A DNA stretch of 64,000 bases from Beijerinckiaceae bacterium (GTDB lineage Bacteria > Pseudomonadota > Alphaproteobacteria > Rhizobiales > Beijerinckiaceae): positions 372,001 to 436,000 of the forward strand of contig CANGJJ010000001.1 in the NCBI GenBank assembly GCA_947454485.1. Direction: 5' to 3'. Every line of letters begins with the position of its first letter. Position 1 is the stretch's first letter. Below are positions 16,934 through 26,081 of the stretch, in pieces. The notes below the pieces were generated by a model. That model did not search any database. It saw only the letters and a program-made list of their open reading frames with translations, and had not been told where the DNA came from. The translations under genes were made by a program, and so were the position numbers.

Positions 16934-18165
16934 GAGGCGCCCCGGATGATGTCAACGGGCTGGACAGAGGCAGCTTTGCGCGCCGGGAACCAGCCAGCCA
17001 CAAGGGAGGCTGCCAGCGCGACAGACCCTGCAACAATGTAATGCCGCCACGAATAAAGAAGTGGCAGACGATTGGCGTCAATGAAGGGCGATTTGAATTC
17101 AACCTGCCCCATGATGAGTGTCAGCCCATACCCAAGCGCCCAGCCGACAAACAGGCCGATGACGCCAATGATGGCGCCTTCCAGCACGAAGATGCGACGC
17201 ACCGTGTCTTGGCGCAGGCCGAGCGATTTCAAAATTGCAATATCGCGCGTCTTCTCATGGGTGATGGTGGAGATGATATTGTAGGTGCCAAATGAGGCGA
17301 CCAAAAGAATGGCACCAACGACCATATACATGATGATATTGCGCAGCTCGAAAGCCGACAGAAGATCTTCATGCGCCTCTTGCCAGGAGACAGATTTATA
17401 ACCCGTCTCACTTTCAATACGCCGCGCCAGATCACGCGAGGCCATGACATCTTGCGCCTTGATGCGGATCTCATTCACAAGGCCCGTCTGGCCTGCGAGG
17501 ATCTGCCCCGTCTTCAGCAGCATATAGGCCTGCGTTTGATCTGCCTGACTGACGCCTGAATGGTAAAGGCCGACAACGGTGCAGTGAATGGAATTGCCAT
17601 TGCCTCCGACGACCGTGACAGTATTGCCAACGCGTGCGCCAATTTTCTTGGCGAGCTGATCTCCCAGAATGATGGCGTTGGAGGCTTTGTAGAGATTCTC
17701 AATTGAGCCTTGGCGGATCTGTGTCGCGAGTTTGGAGACAGCACCTTCCCGGCGCGGATCAACACCGACCAAGCTGGCCGCTGTGTCGCGGCTTGCATAG
17801 CGCACAACGCCTTTGGCCTGCACAGAGGGGGCGACTGCCCCCGGCAGCCAGCTTTCAATCGCCGCCATAGTGGCGAAAGGATTTTTGATTCCCGGTCGGA
17901 TGGAAGCTGTCGACAGGCCGTGAATTTCTGCGGCATCATAGGCAAGAGTGGCAGGCTGCGGGGGTGGGTCGCGCCGCTCATCGGTGACGGAAATATGTGG
18001 CAAGCTGTCGACGAGTTGCGTGACAAAATCATTTTGCGAGCCCTCCATCAGGGCTGCCATCATGATCGAAAAACCAACACCCACCGCCACGCCAAAAACG
18101 CCGACAATCGTCTGGCGAATGCGAAATCTCACATGGGTGAGCGCTATGGTGAGAACGAGATTCAT
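16930..18165 (-). CDS. ABC exporter permease, FtsX/DevC/MacB fold, 411 aa
   Basis: One N-terminal membrane helix (about residues 15-40), a large periplasmic domain, then three C-terminal helices (IIMYMVVGAILLVASFGTYNIIST, EGAIIGVIGLFVGWALGYGLTLI and IVAGSVALAASLVAGWFPARKAA). This is the four-helix MacB/DevC layout. The last segment carries the PARKAASVQPVDIIRG tail typical of these permeases. It is the middle gene of an adaptor-permease-ATPase operon with ATGA overlaps at both ends. The start MNLVLTIALTHVRFR at 18165 matches the family. Confidence 0.93.
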   Translation of the reverse strand: MNLVLTIALTHVRFRIRQTIVGVFGVAVGVGFSIMMAALMEGSQNDFVTQLVDSLPHISVTDERRDPPPQPATLAYDAAEIHGLSTASIRPGIKNPFATMAAIESWLPGAVAPSVQAKGVVRYASRDTAASLVGVDPRREGAVSKLATQIRQGSIENLYKASNAIILGDQLAKKIGARVGNTVTVVGGNGNSIHCTVVGLYHSGVSQADQTQAYMLLKTGQILAGQTGLVNEIRIKAQDVMASRDLARRIESETGYKSVSWQEAHEDLLSAFELRNIIMYMVVGAILLVASFGTYNIISTITHEKTRDIAILKSLGLRQDTVRRIFVLEGAIIGVIGLFVGWALGYGLTLIMGQVEFKSPFIDANRLPLLYSWRHYIVAGSVALAASLVAGWFPARKAASVQPVDIIRGAS

Positions 18166-19166
18166 GGATGGATCACATGTACCTTTTGTCCATCGCGCCA
18201 TTCTGACTTGGCGGGGGAGGCCAACAATGCACCAGCCTCAAGCCCTTCGGCTGCTTCAACCATGCGCGTACCACGAATGCCTGTCCTGATCGTGATGCGC
18301 CTCAGGCGTTCCCCATCAATACGAAACACCGCACCGCTCATCACAGCCTCGCCCGGAACCAAGACGACATCGGTTTTTTCGCGCACAATAATATTGGCCT
18401 CAACGCTCATGCCGATCCGCAGCGGTGTATCATCGGGCAAGGCCAGATAAACCCGAAATGTCTTGCTGGAGGGATCGCCCTTGGGCGTCACATCGGCGAC
18501 TGTGGCATCGAGAGTCTGTCCGCTGAAGCCTTCGCTGCGCAGCAAGACTTTCTGATTGATGCGCACGCGCGGTATATCGTCTTCAACCACATCGGCGACG
18601 ACGCGCAAGGGCCGGCGCTCGCCAATCCAGAACAACACATCATTGGCGCCAACCCCGGCAATCTCACCCACTTGCCCATCTTTGCGTAACACGACGCCAT
18701 CCATGGGTGCGCGCAAGACAAGCTCGCCGATGCGGTCATTCTGTGCATCAATACGCGCTTGATATTCTTGCAGCTGCGTCAAGCTCTGCTCATAACTTGT
18801 TTGGGTTGCGGCTGATTTGTCGACAAGACTCTTGATACGTTGTGTGTCGAGCAACAGGCGATTGGCGCGCGCTTGCAGCTCGGCCAGCGCTGCGCGTTCG
18901 GGCGCATCATCAAGTCGCGCCAATACATCGCCGCGCTTCACGGTCTCGCCTTCGCAGTCGCAGATCTCGACGATACGCTTGCGCTGCATCGAAATAACCT
19001 TGGCCCAGCGGCGCGGCTCGACGGTCCCCGTTGCATAGACAACTTCTGCCGCGGTGCCGCGTGCAATCGTCACAGCCCGCACATCGGGTACAGCCTCGCG
19101 CCACCAAAACAGGGCGATCGCGCCGAGAACCAGAACAAGGACAAGATATTGTACCCAGCGTCGCAT
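18162..19166 (-). CDS. HlyD/DevB-family periplasmic adaptor (membrane fusion protein), 334 aa
   Basis: A single N-terminal membrane anchor (YLVLVLVLGAIALFWW) precedes a lipoyl/barrel-sandwich half-domain, a coiled-coil hairpin (ALAELQARANRLLLDTQRI through LTQLQEYQARIDAQ) and the second half-domain (RAPMDGVVLRKDGQVGEIAG). This links inner-membrane exporters to the outer membrane. The ATG at 19166 has a GGGGAG site. With the following permease and ATPase it forms a DevBCA/MacAB-type tripartite exporter; no TolC homologue is in the window. Confidence 0.92.
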   Translation of the reverse strand: MRRWVQYLVLVLVLGAIALFWWREAVPDVRAVTIARGTAAEVVYATGTVEPRRWAKVISMQRKRIVEICDCEGETVKRGDVLARLDDAPERAALAELQARANRLLLDTQRIKSLVDKSAATQTSYEQSLTQLQEYQARIDAQNDRIGELVLRAPMDGVVLRKDGQVGEIAGVGANDVLFWIGERRPLRVVADVVEDDIPRVRINQKVLLRSEGFSGQTLDATVADVTPKGDPSSKTFRVYLALPDDTPLRIGMSVEANIIVREKTDVVLVPGEAVMSGAVFRIDGERLRRITIRTGIRGTRMVEAAEGLEAGALLASPAKSEWRDGQKVHVIHP

Positions 19167-19248
19167 TGTGCTCCCCGTGCCGGTCTGGCGGGCTGGCCGC
19201 AGCATGGCCGGATCTGCTATAGACTGGCCGTCCAGATGGGAGCCTAAC

Positions 19249-20574
19249 ATGTCCTCACCCAGCATTCCCAATGACCTTTCGGCCTATTGGATGCCCTTCA
19301 CGGCCAACCGCGCTTTCAAGCGTGAGCCGCGCATGTTGTCCGGCGCCAAGGGCATGTATTACACGACGCCCGATGGTCGCAGGATTCTCGATGGCATGTC
19401 GGGTCTGTGGTGTGTGAACACGGGCCATGGCCGCGAGGAGATTGTGGCCGCGATTGCACAGCAGGCGCAGGAGATGGACTTTGCGCCGCCCTTCCAGATG
19501 GGTCATCCCAAGGCCTTCGAACTCGCTTCGCGTATTGCTGACCTAGCGCCGGGCGATCTCGATCATGTCTTCTTCGCCAACTCAGGCTCTGAAGCTGTCG
19601 ACACCGCACTGAAGATCGCGCTTGGCTTTTTCAATGTGAGCGGGCAGGGCGCGCGTACCCGCCTTGTTGGACGTGTGCGTGGCTATAATGGTGTCGGCTT
19701 TGGTGGCATCTCGGTTGGCGGCATGGTTGCCAATCGCAAAACCTTTGGTCCGATGCTGACGGGCGTTGATCACCTGCCGACAACCTATAATCGCGCGCAG
19801 CAGGCCTTCACCAAAGGTGAGCCGGAATGGGGCGCGCATCTGGCAGATGAGTTGGAGAATATCGTCGCACTGCATGATGCCTCCACCATCGCAGCTGTCA
19901 TTGTCGAGCCCATGGCTGGCTCAACCGGCGCGCTGCCCGCGCCCAAGGGCTATCTGCAGCGTCTGCGCCAGATCTGCGACAAATACGGCATTCTGTTGAT
20001 CTTCGACGAGGTCATCACTGGCTTTGGTCGCTTGGGCTATGCCTTTGCAGCTGAGCGTTATGGTGTTGTGCCTGACATGATCACTTTCGCCAAAGGCGTC
20101 ACGGCAGGCACTGTGCCGATGGGCGGCGTCTTGGTGCGCAAACATATCTATGATGCCTTTATGAAGGGGCCTGACTACGCGGTGGAATTATTCCACGGCT
20201 ATACTTATTCAGGCCATCCGCTCGCCTGTGCGGCCGGTCTTGCGACTCTCGATATTTACGCACGCGACAATCTGTTCCAGCGCGCGCGCGATCTCGAAGA
20301 TCTGTGGGGCGATACATTCCAGGCGCTGCGCGGTCTGCCCCATGTTGCAGACATTCGCACCATCGGTCTTGTGGCAGCGATTGATCTTGACCCAAGCCCC
20401 GTAGGTGCGGGCAAGCGCGGCTATGACGCTATCGTTGAGGCCTATCACAAACATGACATTTTGCTGCGCAATGCGGGCGACACGATTGTGCTCGCCCCAC
20501 CGCTCATCATTTCCCATGATGAGATTGCAGAAGCTGCCGATAAAGTGTCGAAGGTGATCCGCGCCGTCGCCTGA
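19249..20574 (+). CDS. Omega-amino acid:pyruvate (beta-alanine:pyruvate) aminotransferase, 441 aa
   Basis: A class III PLP aminotransferase. LSAYWMPFTANRAFK and GLWCVNTGHGREEIV are characteristic of beta-alanine/omega-amino acid:pyruvate transaminases. FANSGSEAVDTALK binds the phosphate, IFDEVITGFGRLG carries the PLP-contacting Asp, TFAKGVTAGTVPMGG the Schiff-base Lys, and ELFHGYTYSGHPLACAAG is diagnostic. The start MSSPSIPNDL at 19249 has GGGAG upstream. Likely role: beta-alanine, taurine-like or polyamine-derived amine catabolism. It stands divergently from the exporter operon. Confidence 0.9.
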   Translation: MSSPSIPNDLSAYWMPFTANRAFKREPRMLSGAKGMYYTTPDGRRILDGMSGLWCVNTGHGREEIVAAIAQQAQEMDFAPPFQMGHPKAFELASRIADLAPGDLDHVFFANSGSEAVDTALKIALGFFNVSGQGARTRLVGRVRGYNGVGFGGISVGGMVANRKTFGPMLTGVDHLPTTYNRAQQAFTKGEPEWGAHLADELENIVALHDASTIAAVIVEPMAGSTGALPAPKGYLQRLRQICDKYGILLIFDEVITGFGRLGYAFAAERYGVVPDMITFAKGVTAGTVPMGGVLVRKHIYDAFMKGPDYAVELFHGYTYSGHPLACAAGLATLDIYARDNLFQRARDLEDLWGDTFQALRGLPHVADIRTIGLVAAIDLDPSPVGAGKRGYDAIVEAYHKHDILLRNAGDTIVLAPPLIISHDEIAEAADKVSKVIRAVA

Positions 20575-20654
20575 TTGATCAGCATCATGGCCGAATGATC
20601 GGGACATGCGCATAGGGGCTGAGGCAATTCGTTTGGGCTTTGGGGTGATCAGCT

Positions 20655-23348
20655 GTGACGACACATCATCTCAAATATCTGTTCAGGCCGAGTTCTCTTG
20701 CTCTTGCGGGCGCGAGCGGGCGGCCTGAGAGCCTTGGCCGCGCAGTCCTCAACAATATCCGCCGTATGGATTTTGTTGGTCCCGTCATGCTCATCAATCC
20801 GCGTTATGAGCGCATTGATGATCAGCCTTGCTATCGCAGTATCTCAGTTTTACCGACGCGGCCTGATCTGCTGATTGTTGCAGCCCCGCGCGAGGCGGTC
20901 TGTGATCTGGTTGAAGAAGCTGCGGCACAAGGCGTGCCGGCCTGTATTGTGATCACGGCTGATCCTGATCATGGTCCGCAATCTTTGAGCGCGCGTTTGC
21001 GCGATATTGCCAAGCGCACCTCCATCCGCATCATCGGCCCCAATTGTTTGGGCCTGCTCGCGCCGCGCGCCAAACTCGATGCAAGTTTTTCAGCCTATCC
21101 CGCGCGCGCAGGTGATCTGGCAGTCGTGTCGCAATCAGGCGCGATTGCAGCCTCTCTGACCGCTTTTGCAGATCGTCGTCGCATTGGCTTTTCCGGTCTT
21201 GTCTCTGTCGGTGATATGGCCGATGTGGATTTTGCCGATTTGCTCGATTGGTTTGCGCTTGATCCAGCCACACGGGCCATCTTGCTCTATGTGGAGGCGA
21301 TTGGTGATGCCAAGCGATTCATGTCGGCCGCGCGTGCAGCCGCGCGCGTCAAACCCGTCATCGTGATCAAGTCGGGCCGCCATCCGCGCGCAGCCAAAGC
21401 CGCGGCCACTCATACGGGCGCGCTGGCTGGCTCTGATTCTGTCTATGATGCAGCCTTCCGGCGTGCCGGCATTTTGCGTGTGCGCGATATTGATGAATTG
21501 TTTGATGCAGCCGAAGCGCTGGGGCGTGTGCGCCCCTTCCCCGGCAATCGTCTGGCCATTTTGACCAATGGCGGCGGCATTGGTGTTTTGGCGGTCGATG
21601 ATCTGATCGACCTTGGTGGCAAACTCGCAGAACTATCTGCCCCCACGCGCGATGCGCTTGACGCTGTGCTGCCAGCCACTTGGTCTCATGCCAATCCGGT
21701 CGATATTGTGGGTGATGCCGATCCTCAGCGCTTTACCGCAGCGCTTGCGCCTTTGCTGGAAGACCCGGTCAATGATGCCGTCATGGTCATGCATTGTCCC
21801 ACGGCTTTGTCGGATGGGGAGAAGGTCGCGCAAGCGATCGCCGATTGCGTGAAAGAGAGCGGCACGCGCAAACCTGTCTTTGCGGTCTGGCTTGGGGCTA
21901 CGGCCAAGAGCGACCGTATTTTTGAAGAGGCGCGCATTCCCCATTACGACACCGAAGCCATGCGCGGCTTCATGCATCTTGTCACATGGCAGCAAAATCG
22001 CGAAGCCTTGATGGCGACGCCGCCCAATCTGCCGGAAGGTTTTAGCCCCGATCTCAACAAGGCGCGCACAGCGGTCCAATCGGCTTTGGCGCGCGGTGAT
22101 CGATGGCTTGATCCCCTCGAGGTCACAGCGCTTCTCAGCGCCTATGCGATCAATTGTGTACCAGCAATTCTGGCGCGCGACGCAGATGAAGCTGTCACCA
22201 TTGCCGGGCCGCTCATCGCTGAACATGGTAGCTGTGTCGTCAAGATCTTCTCGCGCGATATTCAGCACAAATCTGATGTCGAAGGCGTTGTGCTTGATCT
22301 GGCGAGCACAACAGCGGTGCGTGAGGCTGTCGTGAATATGCTCGCGCGCGTGGCGCAGCGCATGCCCGGCGCACGGATTGAAGGCGTGACAGTCCATCCG
22401 ATGATCAAGCGGCCCCATGGGCGCGAGTTGATCGCAGGCATCGCAGAAGATGCGACCTTCGGGCCCGTTATCTTGTTTGGGGGTGGCGGCAAAGCGGTCG
22501 AAGTGATGAATGATCGCGCGCTGGCTCTGCCGCCGCTTGATCTTGGCCTCGCGCTTGATCTCATCGAGCGCACGCGCGTGGTGCGCATCTTGCGCAGCTA
22601 TCGCGATGTTCCGGGCGCTGACCTTGATGAGGTTGCGCTCACACTCGTCAAACTGGCGCAGCTCTCGGCTGATCTGCCTGAGATCATGGAGCTGGATATT
22701 AATCCCCTGCTCGCCGATGCGCAGGGCGTTTTAGCTATGGATGCGCGCGTGCGTGTGATGGCGAGTGATGGCAAGCGCAGTCTCGTCAATCCGCGCTTTG
22801 CCGTTGCGCCTTATCCCAAGCAATGGGAGCGTTGGCTGACGGGGCGCGATGGTCGTCGCGTCTTTGTGCGTCCTGTGCGCCCTGAAGATGAGAATATGTA
22901 TCGTCGTTTCTTCGAACAGGTCTCGCCGGAGGATTTGCGTCTGCGCTTCTTCGCGCCTGTCAAAGAGTTCAGCCATGCTTTCATCGCGCGCCTGACGCAG
23001 ATTGATTATGCGCGCTCCTTCGTTCTGTGCGCCGTGCTGGAGACGGGCGAGATGCTGGGGGCGGTGCGCTTGATGCTCGATGCGGATCGCGAAAGCGGCG
23101 AATATGCGATCCTCTTGCGCTCAGACCAGCAGGGCCGAGGTCTTGGTCGTGCGCTGATGGAATTGATGATCACCTATGCCAAGGGCGAGGGCGTGCGTCA
23201 CATCCATGGTCAGGTGCTGGCGGATAATGGCGTCATGCTGGCCATGTGCGAACAGCTGGGCTTCGTGGCGCATGATGAGCTTGATGATCCGGGTGTGAAA
23301 TATGTCAGCCTTGATCTGGCCAAAGCCGCTCCGCCGATCCTGACCTGA
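20655..23348 (+). CDS. Pat/PatZ-like acyl-CoA synthetase (ADP-forming) fused to GNAT acetyltransferase, 897 aa
   Basis: Domain order: CoA-binding (about residues 8-130, [21 protein letters not shown]), succinyl-CoA-synthetase-like ligase domains (about 140-450, [28 protein letters not shown]), ATP-grasp (about 480-700, [18 protein letters not shown]) and a C-terminal GNAT domain (about 725-885, [31 protein letters not shown]). This is the layout of bacterial protein lysine acetyltransferases Pat/PatZ, which tune acetyl-CoA synthetase and other enzymes. It could also retain acyl-CoA synthetase activity. The start is GTG behind GGGGTGA. Confidence 0.9.
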   Translation: MTTHHLKYLFRPSSLALAGASGRPESLGRAVLNNIRRMDFVGPVMLINPRYERIDDQPCYRSISVLPTRPDLLIVAAPREAVCDLVEEAAAQGVPACIVITADPDHGPQSLSARLRDIAKRTSIRIIGPNCLGLLAPRAKLDASFSAYPARAGDLAVVSQSGAIAASLTAFADRRRIGFSGLVSVGDMADVDFADLLDWFALDPATRAILLYVEAIGDAKRFMSAARAAARVKPVIVIKSGRHPRAAKAAATHTGALAGSDSVYDAAFRRAGILRVRDIDELFDAAEALGRVRPFPGNRLAILTNGGGIGVLAVDDLIDLGGKLAELSAPTRDALDAVLPATWSHANPVDIVGDADPQRFTAALAPLLEDPVNDAVMVMHCPTALSDGEKVAQAIADCVKESGTRKPVFAVWLGATAKSDRIFEEARIPHYDTEAMRGFMHLVTWQQNREALMATPPNLPEGFSPDLNKARTAVQSALARGDRWLDPLEVTALLSAYAINCVPAILARDADEAVTIAGPLIAEHGSCVVKIFSRDIQHKSDVEGVVLDLASTTAVREAVVNMLARVAQRMPGARIEGVTVHPMIKRPHGRELIAGIAEDATFGPVILFGGGGKAVEVMNDRALALPPLDLGLALDLIERTRVVRILRSYRDVPGADLDEVALTLVKLAQLSADLPEIMELDINPLLADAQGVLAMDARVRVMASDGKRSLVNPRFAVAPYPKQWERWLTGRDGRRVFVRPVRPEDENMYRRFFEQVSPEDLRLRFFAPVKEFSHAFIARLTQIDYARSFVLCAVLETGEMLGAVRLMLDADRESGEYAILLRSDQQGRGLGRALMELMITYAKGEGVRHIHGQVLADNGVMLAMCEQLGFVAHDELDDPGVKYVSLDLAKAAPPILT

Positions 23349-23351
23349 CCC

Positions 23352-23421
23352 TGAAAAGAAAGGAGGCCGCCTGCGTCGCCGCTGCGGCCCCAAGTTCAGG
23401 GAGGAAACGCCCAAAAGGGCT
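23352..23421 (-). ncRNA. Candidate small RNA, copy 1 of a tandem pair, anti-Shine-Dalgarno type
   Basis: Read on the minus strand: a short 5' hairpin GCCC-TTTT-GGGC, an open stretch containing TTTCCTCCC, then GGCCGC...GCGGCC followed by TCCTTTCTTTT, which looks like a Rho-independent terminator. The tail CCTCCTTTCT is identical to the 3' end of alphaproteobacterial 16S rRNA. A promoter-like pair, TTGTTT (23450-23455) and CAGAAT (23428-23433) with 16 bp between, sits six bases before the inferred first base. It is repeated as copy 2 about 190 bp away. No coding frame is conserved between the copies. Expression is inferred, not shown. Confidence 0.6.
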
Positions 23422-23539
23422 AAGACAATTCTGCATTTTGCACCGCACAAAACAAACGCAGATGCAGCATGACAGGCATGCAAATTTCGCGGGGATAGGG
23501 GAATTGGTGAGGCGGCGCTGATGGCGCAAAACCTGCCCT

Positions 23540-23610
23540 GAAAAAGAAAGGAGGCCGCTGTGTCGCCACGGCGGCCCCAAGTCGATAGGGAGGAAACGCC
23601 CAAAAGGGCT
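23540..23610 (-). ncRNA. Candidate small RNA, copy 2 of a tandem pair, anti-Shine-Dalgarno type
   Basis: Same plan as copy 1: GCCC-TTTT-GGGC hairpin, TTTCCTCCC, then a GGCCGC/GCGGCC stem and TCCTTTCTTTTT. The stem arms, the TCCTCCC motif and the tail are conserved while the loop and the linker differ, as expected for a structured RNA. The promoter-like elements are TTGCTC (plus-strand 23640-23645) and TATCAA (23617-23622) with a 17-bp spacer and six bases to the inferred start at 23610. The remaining sequence to 23716 shows nothing else. Confidence 0.62.
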
Positions 23611-23716
23611 GAGATGTTGATACCCAAATGCCGGATGCGGAGCAATGTCGGTCTGCTCAAGGCAGCTATGCGCTAAGCGCATGGCAAGGCTTTTACGCCT
23701 TACGCAATTGCAGCAT

Positions 23717-23932
23717 TCAAGTTTTCTTTTTTTGATCCGCGGCTTCGTCGGCCTGTATCCGGGCGGAATCTTCGGGAGTCTTCTTGCCCTTGGGAGCGCC
23801 TGCGTGAGAGCGCGGCTGCGTCGTTGAGGGCGGATCGCTGGCGGGGAAACTGTCCTCCAGCTCTTCTTCCAGCTGATCATCTTGCGCTTGCTTGGCCGTT
23901 TGGGGCTGTGGCTTGGGGTGTTTCTGGGTCAT
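23717..23932 (-). CDS. Small conserved protein with SFPASDPPS motif, 71 aa
   Basis: A very hydrophilic, Lys/Gln/Asp-rich small protein, likely unstructured. Its centre carries EEELEDSFPASDPPSTT, a motif seen in a widespread family of uncharacterised small alphaproteobacterial proteins. The start MTQKHPKPQPQ at 23932 has a GGGAGA ribosome site; an in-frame ATG at 23989 would overlap lutC and is less likely. It lies 53 bp downstream of lutC on the same strand. Function unknown. Confidence 0.75.
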   Translation of the reverse strand: MTQKHPKPQPQTAKQAQDDQLEEELEDSFPASDPPSTTQPRSHAGAPKGKKTPEDSARIQADEAADQKKKT

Positions 23933-23985
23933 CTTGGTCTCCCGCTCAGGCAAGACAACGCCCCTTCGGGTCAGCTGTTCCCCTC

Positions 23986-24654
23986 TCAATCCGTGACCAG
24001 CACAATATGCAGGCGGCGCGGCCCATGGGCGCCGAGCAATAGCTGTTGCTCAATATCGGCGGATCGCGACGGGCCCGAGATGAGATTGACCGTGCGCGGC
24101 AGCTGACCTTTGCCATAGAGCTGACGCAAGCGCGACCACGCGCTTTCCAGATCGCCCACAAGATCGCTCTGATTGAGCACCACGATGTGATTGTCGGGCA
24201 GGAAGTTCAGCGTCGTGGGATTGGCAGCGCCTGACAGCAGGCACACAGTCCCAGTCTCTGCGATGCCCGCAAAGGCATGACTGATTCCGTTGAGGTCATC
24301 TCCATTCGAGCGCCCTTGCGTGATCTCCAGTTGCGCTGCGCTCCAGTCAAGCGCGCTCAAACGCGGGTCACTGCCCATGCGCGCGGTGAGGGGTAAATTC
24401 TGCGACCGCAGATAACGGGCGATCTCAGCGGGAATATCTTGCGCGGTTGCCACTTGCGTGACGCTGGCTTGTACGCGCTGGGCTTCATCCACAAAGGTTG
24501 CGACTTGCTGGCCTCTGTCGCCTTGGCCACGCGCTGGCACAATGCCGCGCGGCGTGTTGCGCAAGCGCGCCTCCACAGCAGCGCGGCGCGTGGCATCATC
24601 ACCCTGATGCAGGGCTTGGCGAATGGTGGCGAGAATCTCGTCACGCGCGCTCAT
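23986..24654 (-). CDS. lutC: Lactate utilization protein C (LUD domain)
   Basis: A LUD-domain (YkgG/LutC) protein, 222 aa, third component of the LutABC L-lactate oxidation complex. Diagnostic stretches are GIAETGTVCLLSGAANP, NFLPDNHIVVLNQSDLV and VNLISGPSRSADIEQQLLLGAHGPRRLHIVLV. The start MSARDEILATIRQAL at 24654 has GGGAGG upstream and overlaps the lutB stop (ATGA), so the genes are co-translated. Cytoplasmic. Confidence 0.93.
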   Translation of the reverse strand: MSARDEILATIRQALHQGDDATRRAAVEARLRNTPRGIVPARGQGDRGQQVATFVDEAQRVQASVTQVATAQDIPAEIARYLRSQNLPLTARMGSDPRLSALDWSAAQLEITQGRSNGDDLNGISHAFAGIAETGTVCLLSGAANPTTLNFLPDNHIVVLNQSDLVGDLESAWSRLRQLYGKGQLPRTVNLISGPSRSADIEQQLLLGAHGPRRLHIVLVTD

Positions 24655-26081
24655 GAGCAGCGCCCTCCCTTTGCGCGCCATTGTTCCTGAAAGGTCTTGC
24701 CTTGCGGTGCGGGCATATCGCGATATTGCGTCCATCCACCTGCCAAAGGCAGATGCGAGAAGCGCCCGCTCTTGCGCCCAAGCCAAGCCAGAATCGGCAT
24801 CGCAATGGCTGTGAGCAAACGATAGACCAGTTCATGCCGAGCGATGAAAGCCCACAGGCGAAGACCATAGCGCTGCAATGCTGGATTGAGATGGCGCTCA
24901 AATTCGCGCTCGCGCCAATGGCGCATCAGTTTCGGCAAGGGAATATGCACCGGGCACACGCTTTCGCAGCGCCCGCAGAAGGTCGAAGCATTGGGTAGCT
25001 GCCCGCCCTCTTCAACGCCGATGAGAGAGGGTGTCAGCACAGCGCCCATCGGGCCGGGATAGACCCAGCCATAAGCATGGCCGCCCACCGCGTGATAGAC
25101 TGGGCAATGGTTCATGCACGCGCCGCAGCGAATGCAGCGCAGCATCTCTTCAAACTCGCTGCCGATCATGCGGCTGCGACCATTATCGACAAGCACGACA
25201 TGATAATGCTCAGGCCCATCGACATCGCCAGGCCGGCGCGGGCCGGTGGAGATGGTGGAATAAACAGTCATGTCCTGACCCGTCGCTGAACGCGCCAACA
25301 CGCGCATGATCTGCGCGGCATCATCGAGCGTGGGGACAATCTTTTCCAGCGATGCGACGACGATATGAACGCGCGGCAAAATCTGGGTGAGATCGCCATT
25401 GCCTTCATTGGTCACGATGATGGAGCTGCCCGTTTCAGCCACCAGAAAATTGGCACCCGTAATGCCAATATCAGCGCCCAGAAATTTCGCACGCAAAATG
25501 CCGCGTGCTTCACTCAACAAAGTCTCTGGCTGGGTGAGATCGCGGTCAATGGGCAGATGTGTGTGTACGCGGCGGAAGTCCTCCTCCACCTGTTCTTTGT
25601 TCAGATGGACCGCAGGTGCGATAATATGAGATGGCGTTTCACCACGCAGCTGGATGATATATTCGCCAAGGTCGGTCTCAACCGCCTCCATGCCAGCTGC
25701 TTCAATCGCAGCATTCAGGCCGATCTCTTCTGAGACCATCGACTTGCCCTTGGTGACGCTCTTGGCCCCATGGGCTTTGCAAATCGCCACGATCTCGTCG
25801 CAGGCCTCTTGCGCGCTACGCGCAAAATGTACTTTGCCACCTTGCGCGACAACCTGCGCCTCATAGCGCTCGAGATACAGATCAAGATGGGCGAGCACAT
25901 GATCTTTGATGGCGCGAGCGCTGTCACGCAGCGCGTCAAATTCTGGCAAGCGCGCAGCAGCACTCGCGCGGCGCTCGACAAAATTGTTGCGTACATTGCC
26001 CAGAGCTTTTTGCAATTGGGCATCATGCAAAGCGTGATGCGCATTGTCTTTGAATTGCGGTGTTGTTGAGTGCAGGCTCAT
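24651..26081 (-). CDS. lutB: Lactate utilization iron-sulfur protein B
   Basis: LutB (YkgF), 476 aa, with an N-terminal LUD domain (KSVTKGKSMVSEEIGLN; GITGANFLVAETGSSIIVTNEGN) and two C-terminal ferredoxin-like 4Fe-4S sites: CIRCGACMNHCPVY near residue 310 and CGRCESVCPVHIP near 360. It passes electrons from L-lactate oxidation. It overlaps lutA at the start and lutC at the end by ATGA, forming a tight three-gene operon. No lactate permease gene is adjacent. Confidence 0.95.
   Translation of the reverse strand: MSLHSTTPQFKDNAHHALHDAQLQKALGNVRNNFVERRASAAARLPEFDALRDSARAIKDHVLAHLDLYLERYEAQVVAQGGKVHFARSAQEACDEIVAICKAHGAKSVTKGKSMVSEEIGLNAAIEAAGMEAVETDLGEYIIQLRGETPSHIIAPAVHLNKEQVEEDFRRVHTHLPIDRDLTQPETLLSEARGILRAKFLGADIGITGANFLVAETGSSIIVTNEGNGDLTQILPRVHIVVASLEKIVPTLDDAAQIMRVLARSATGQDMTVYSTISTGPRRPGDVDGPEHYHVVLVDNGRSRMIGSEFEEMLRCIRCGACMNHCPVYHAVGGHAYGWVYPGPMGAVLTPSLIGVEEGGQLPNASTFCGRCESVCPVHIPLPKLMRHWREREFERHLNPALQRYGLRLWAFIARHELVYRLLTAIAMPILAWLGRKSGRFSHLPLAGGWTQYRDMPAPQGKTFQEQWRAKGGRCS

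Noticed and set aside
23560-23676. Possible plus-strand mini-gene starting at GTG after AGGAGG in the second tandem repeat
   Set aside because: The start codon and frame are not present in the first copy, whereas the minus-strand stems, CCTCC motifs and U-tail are kept in both.
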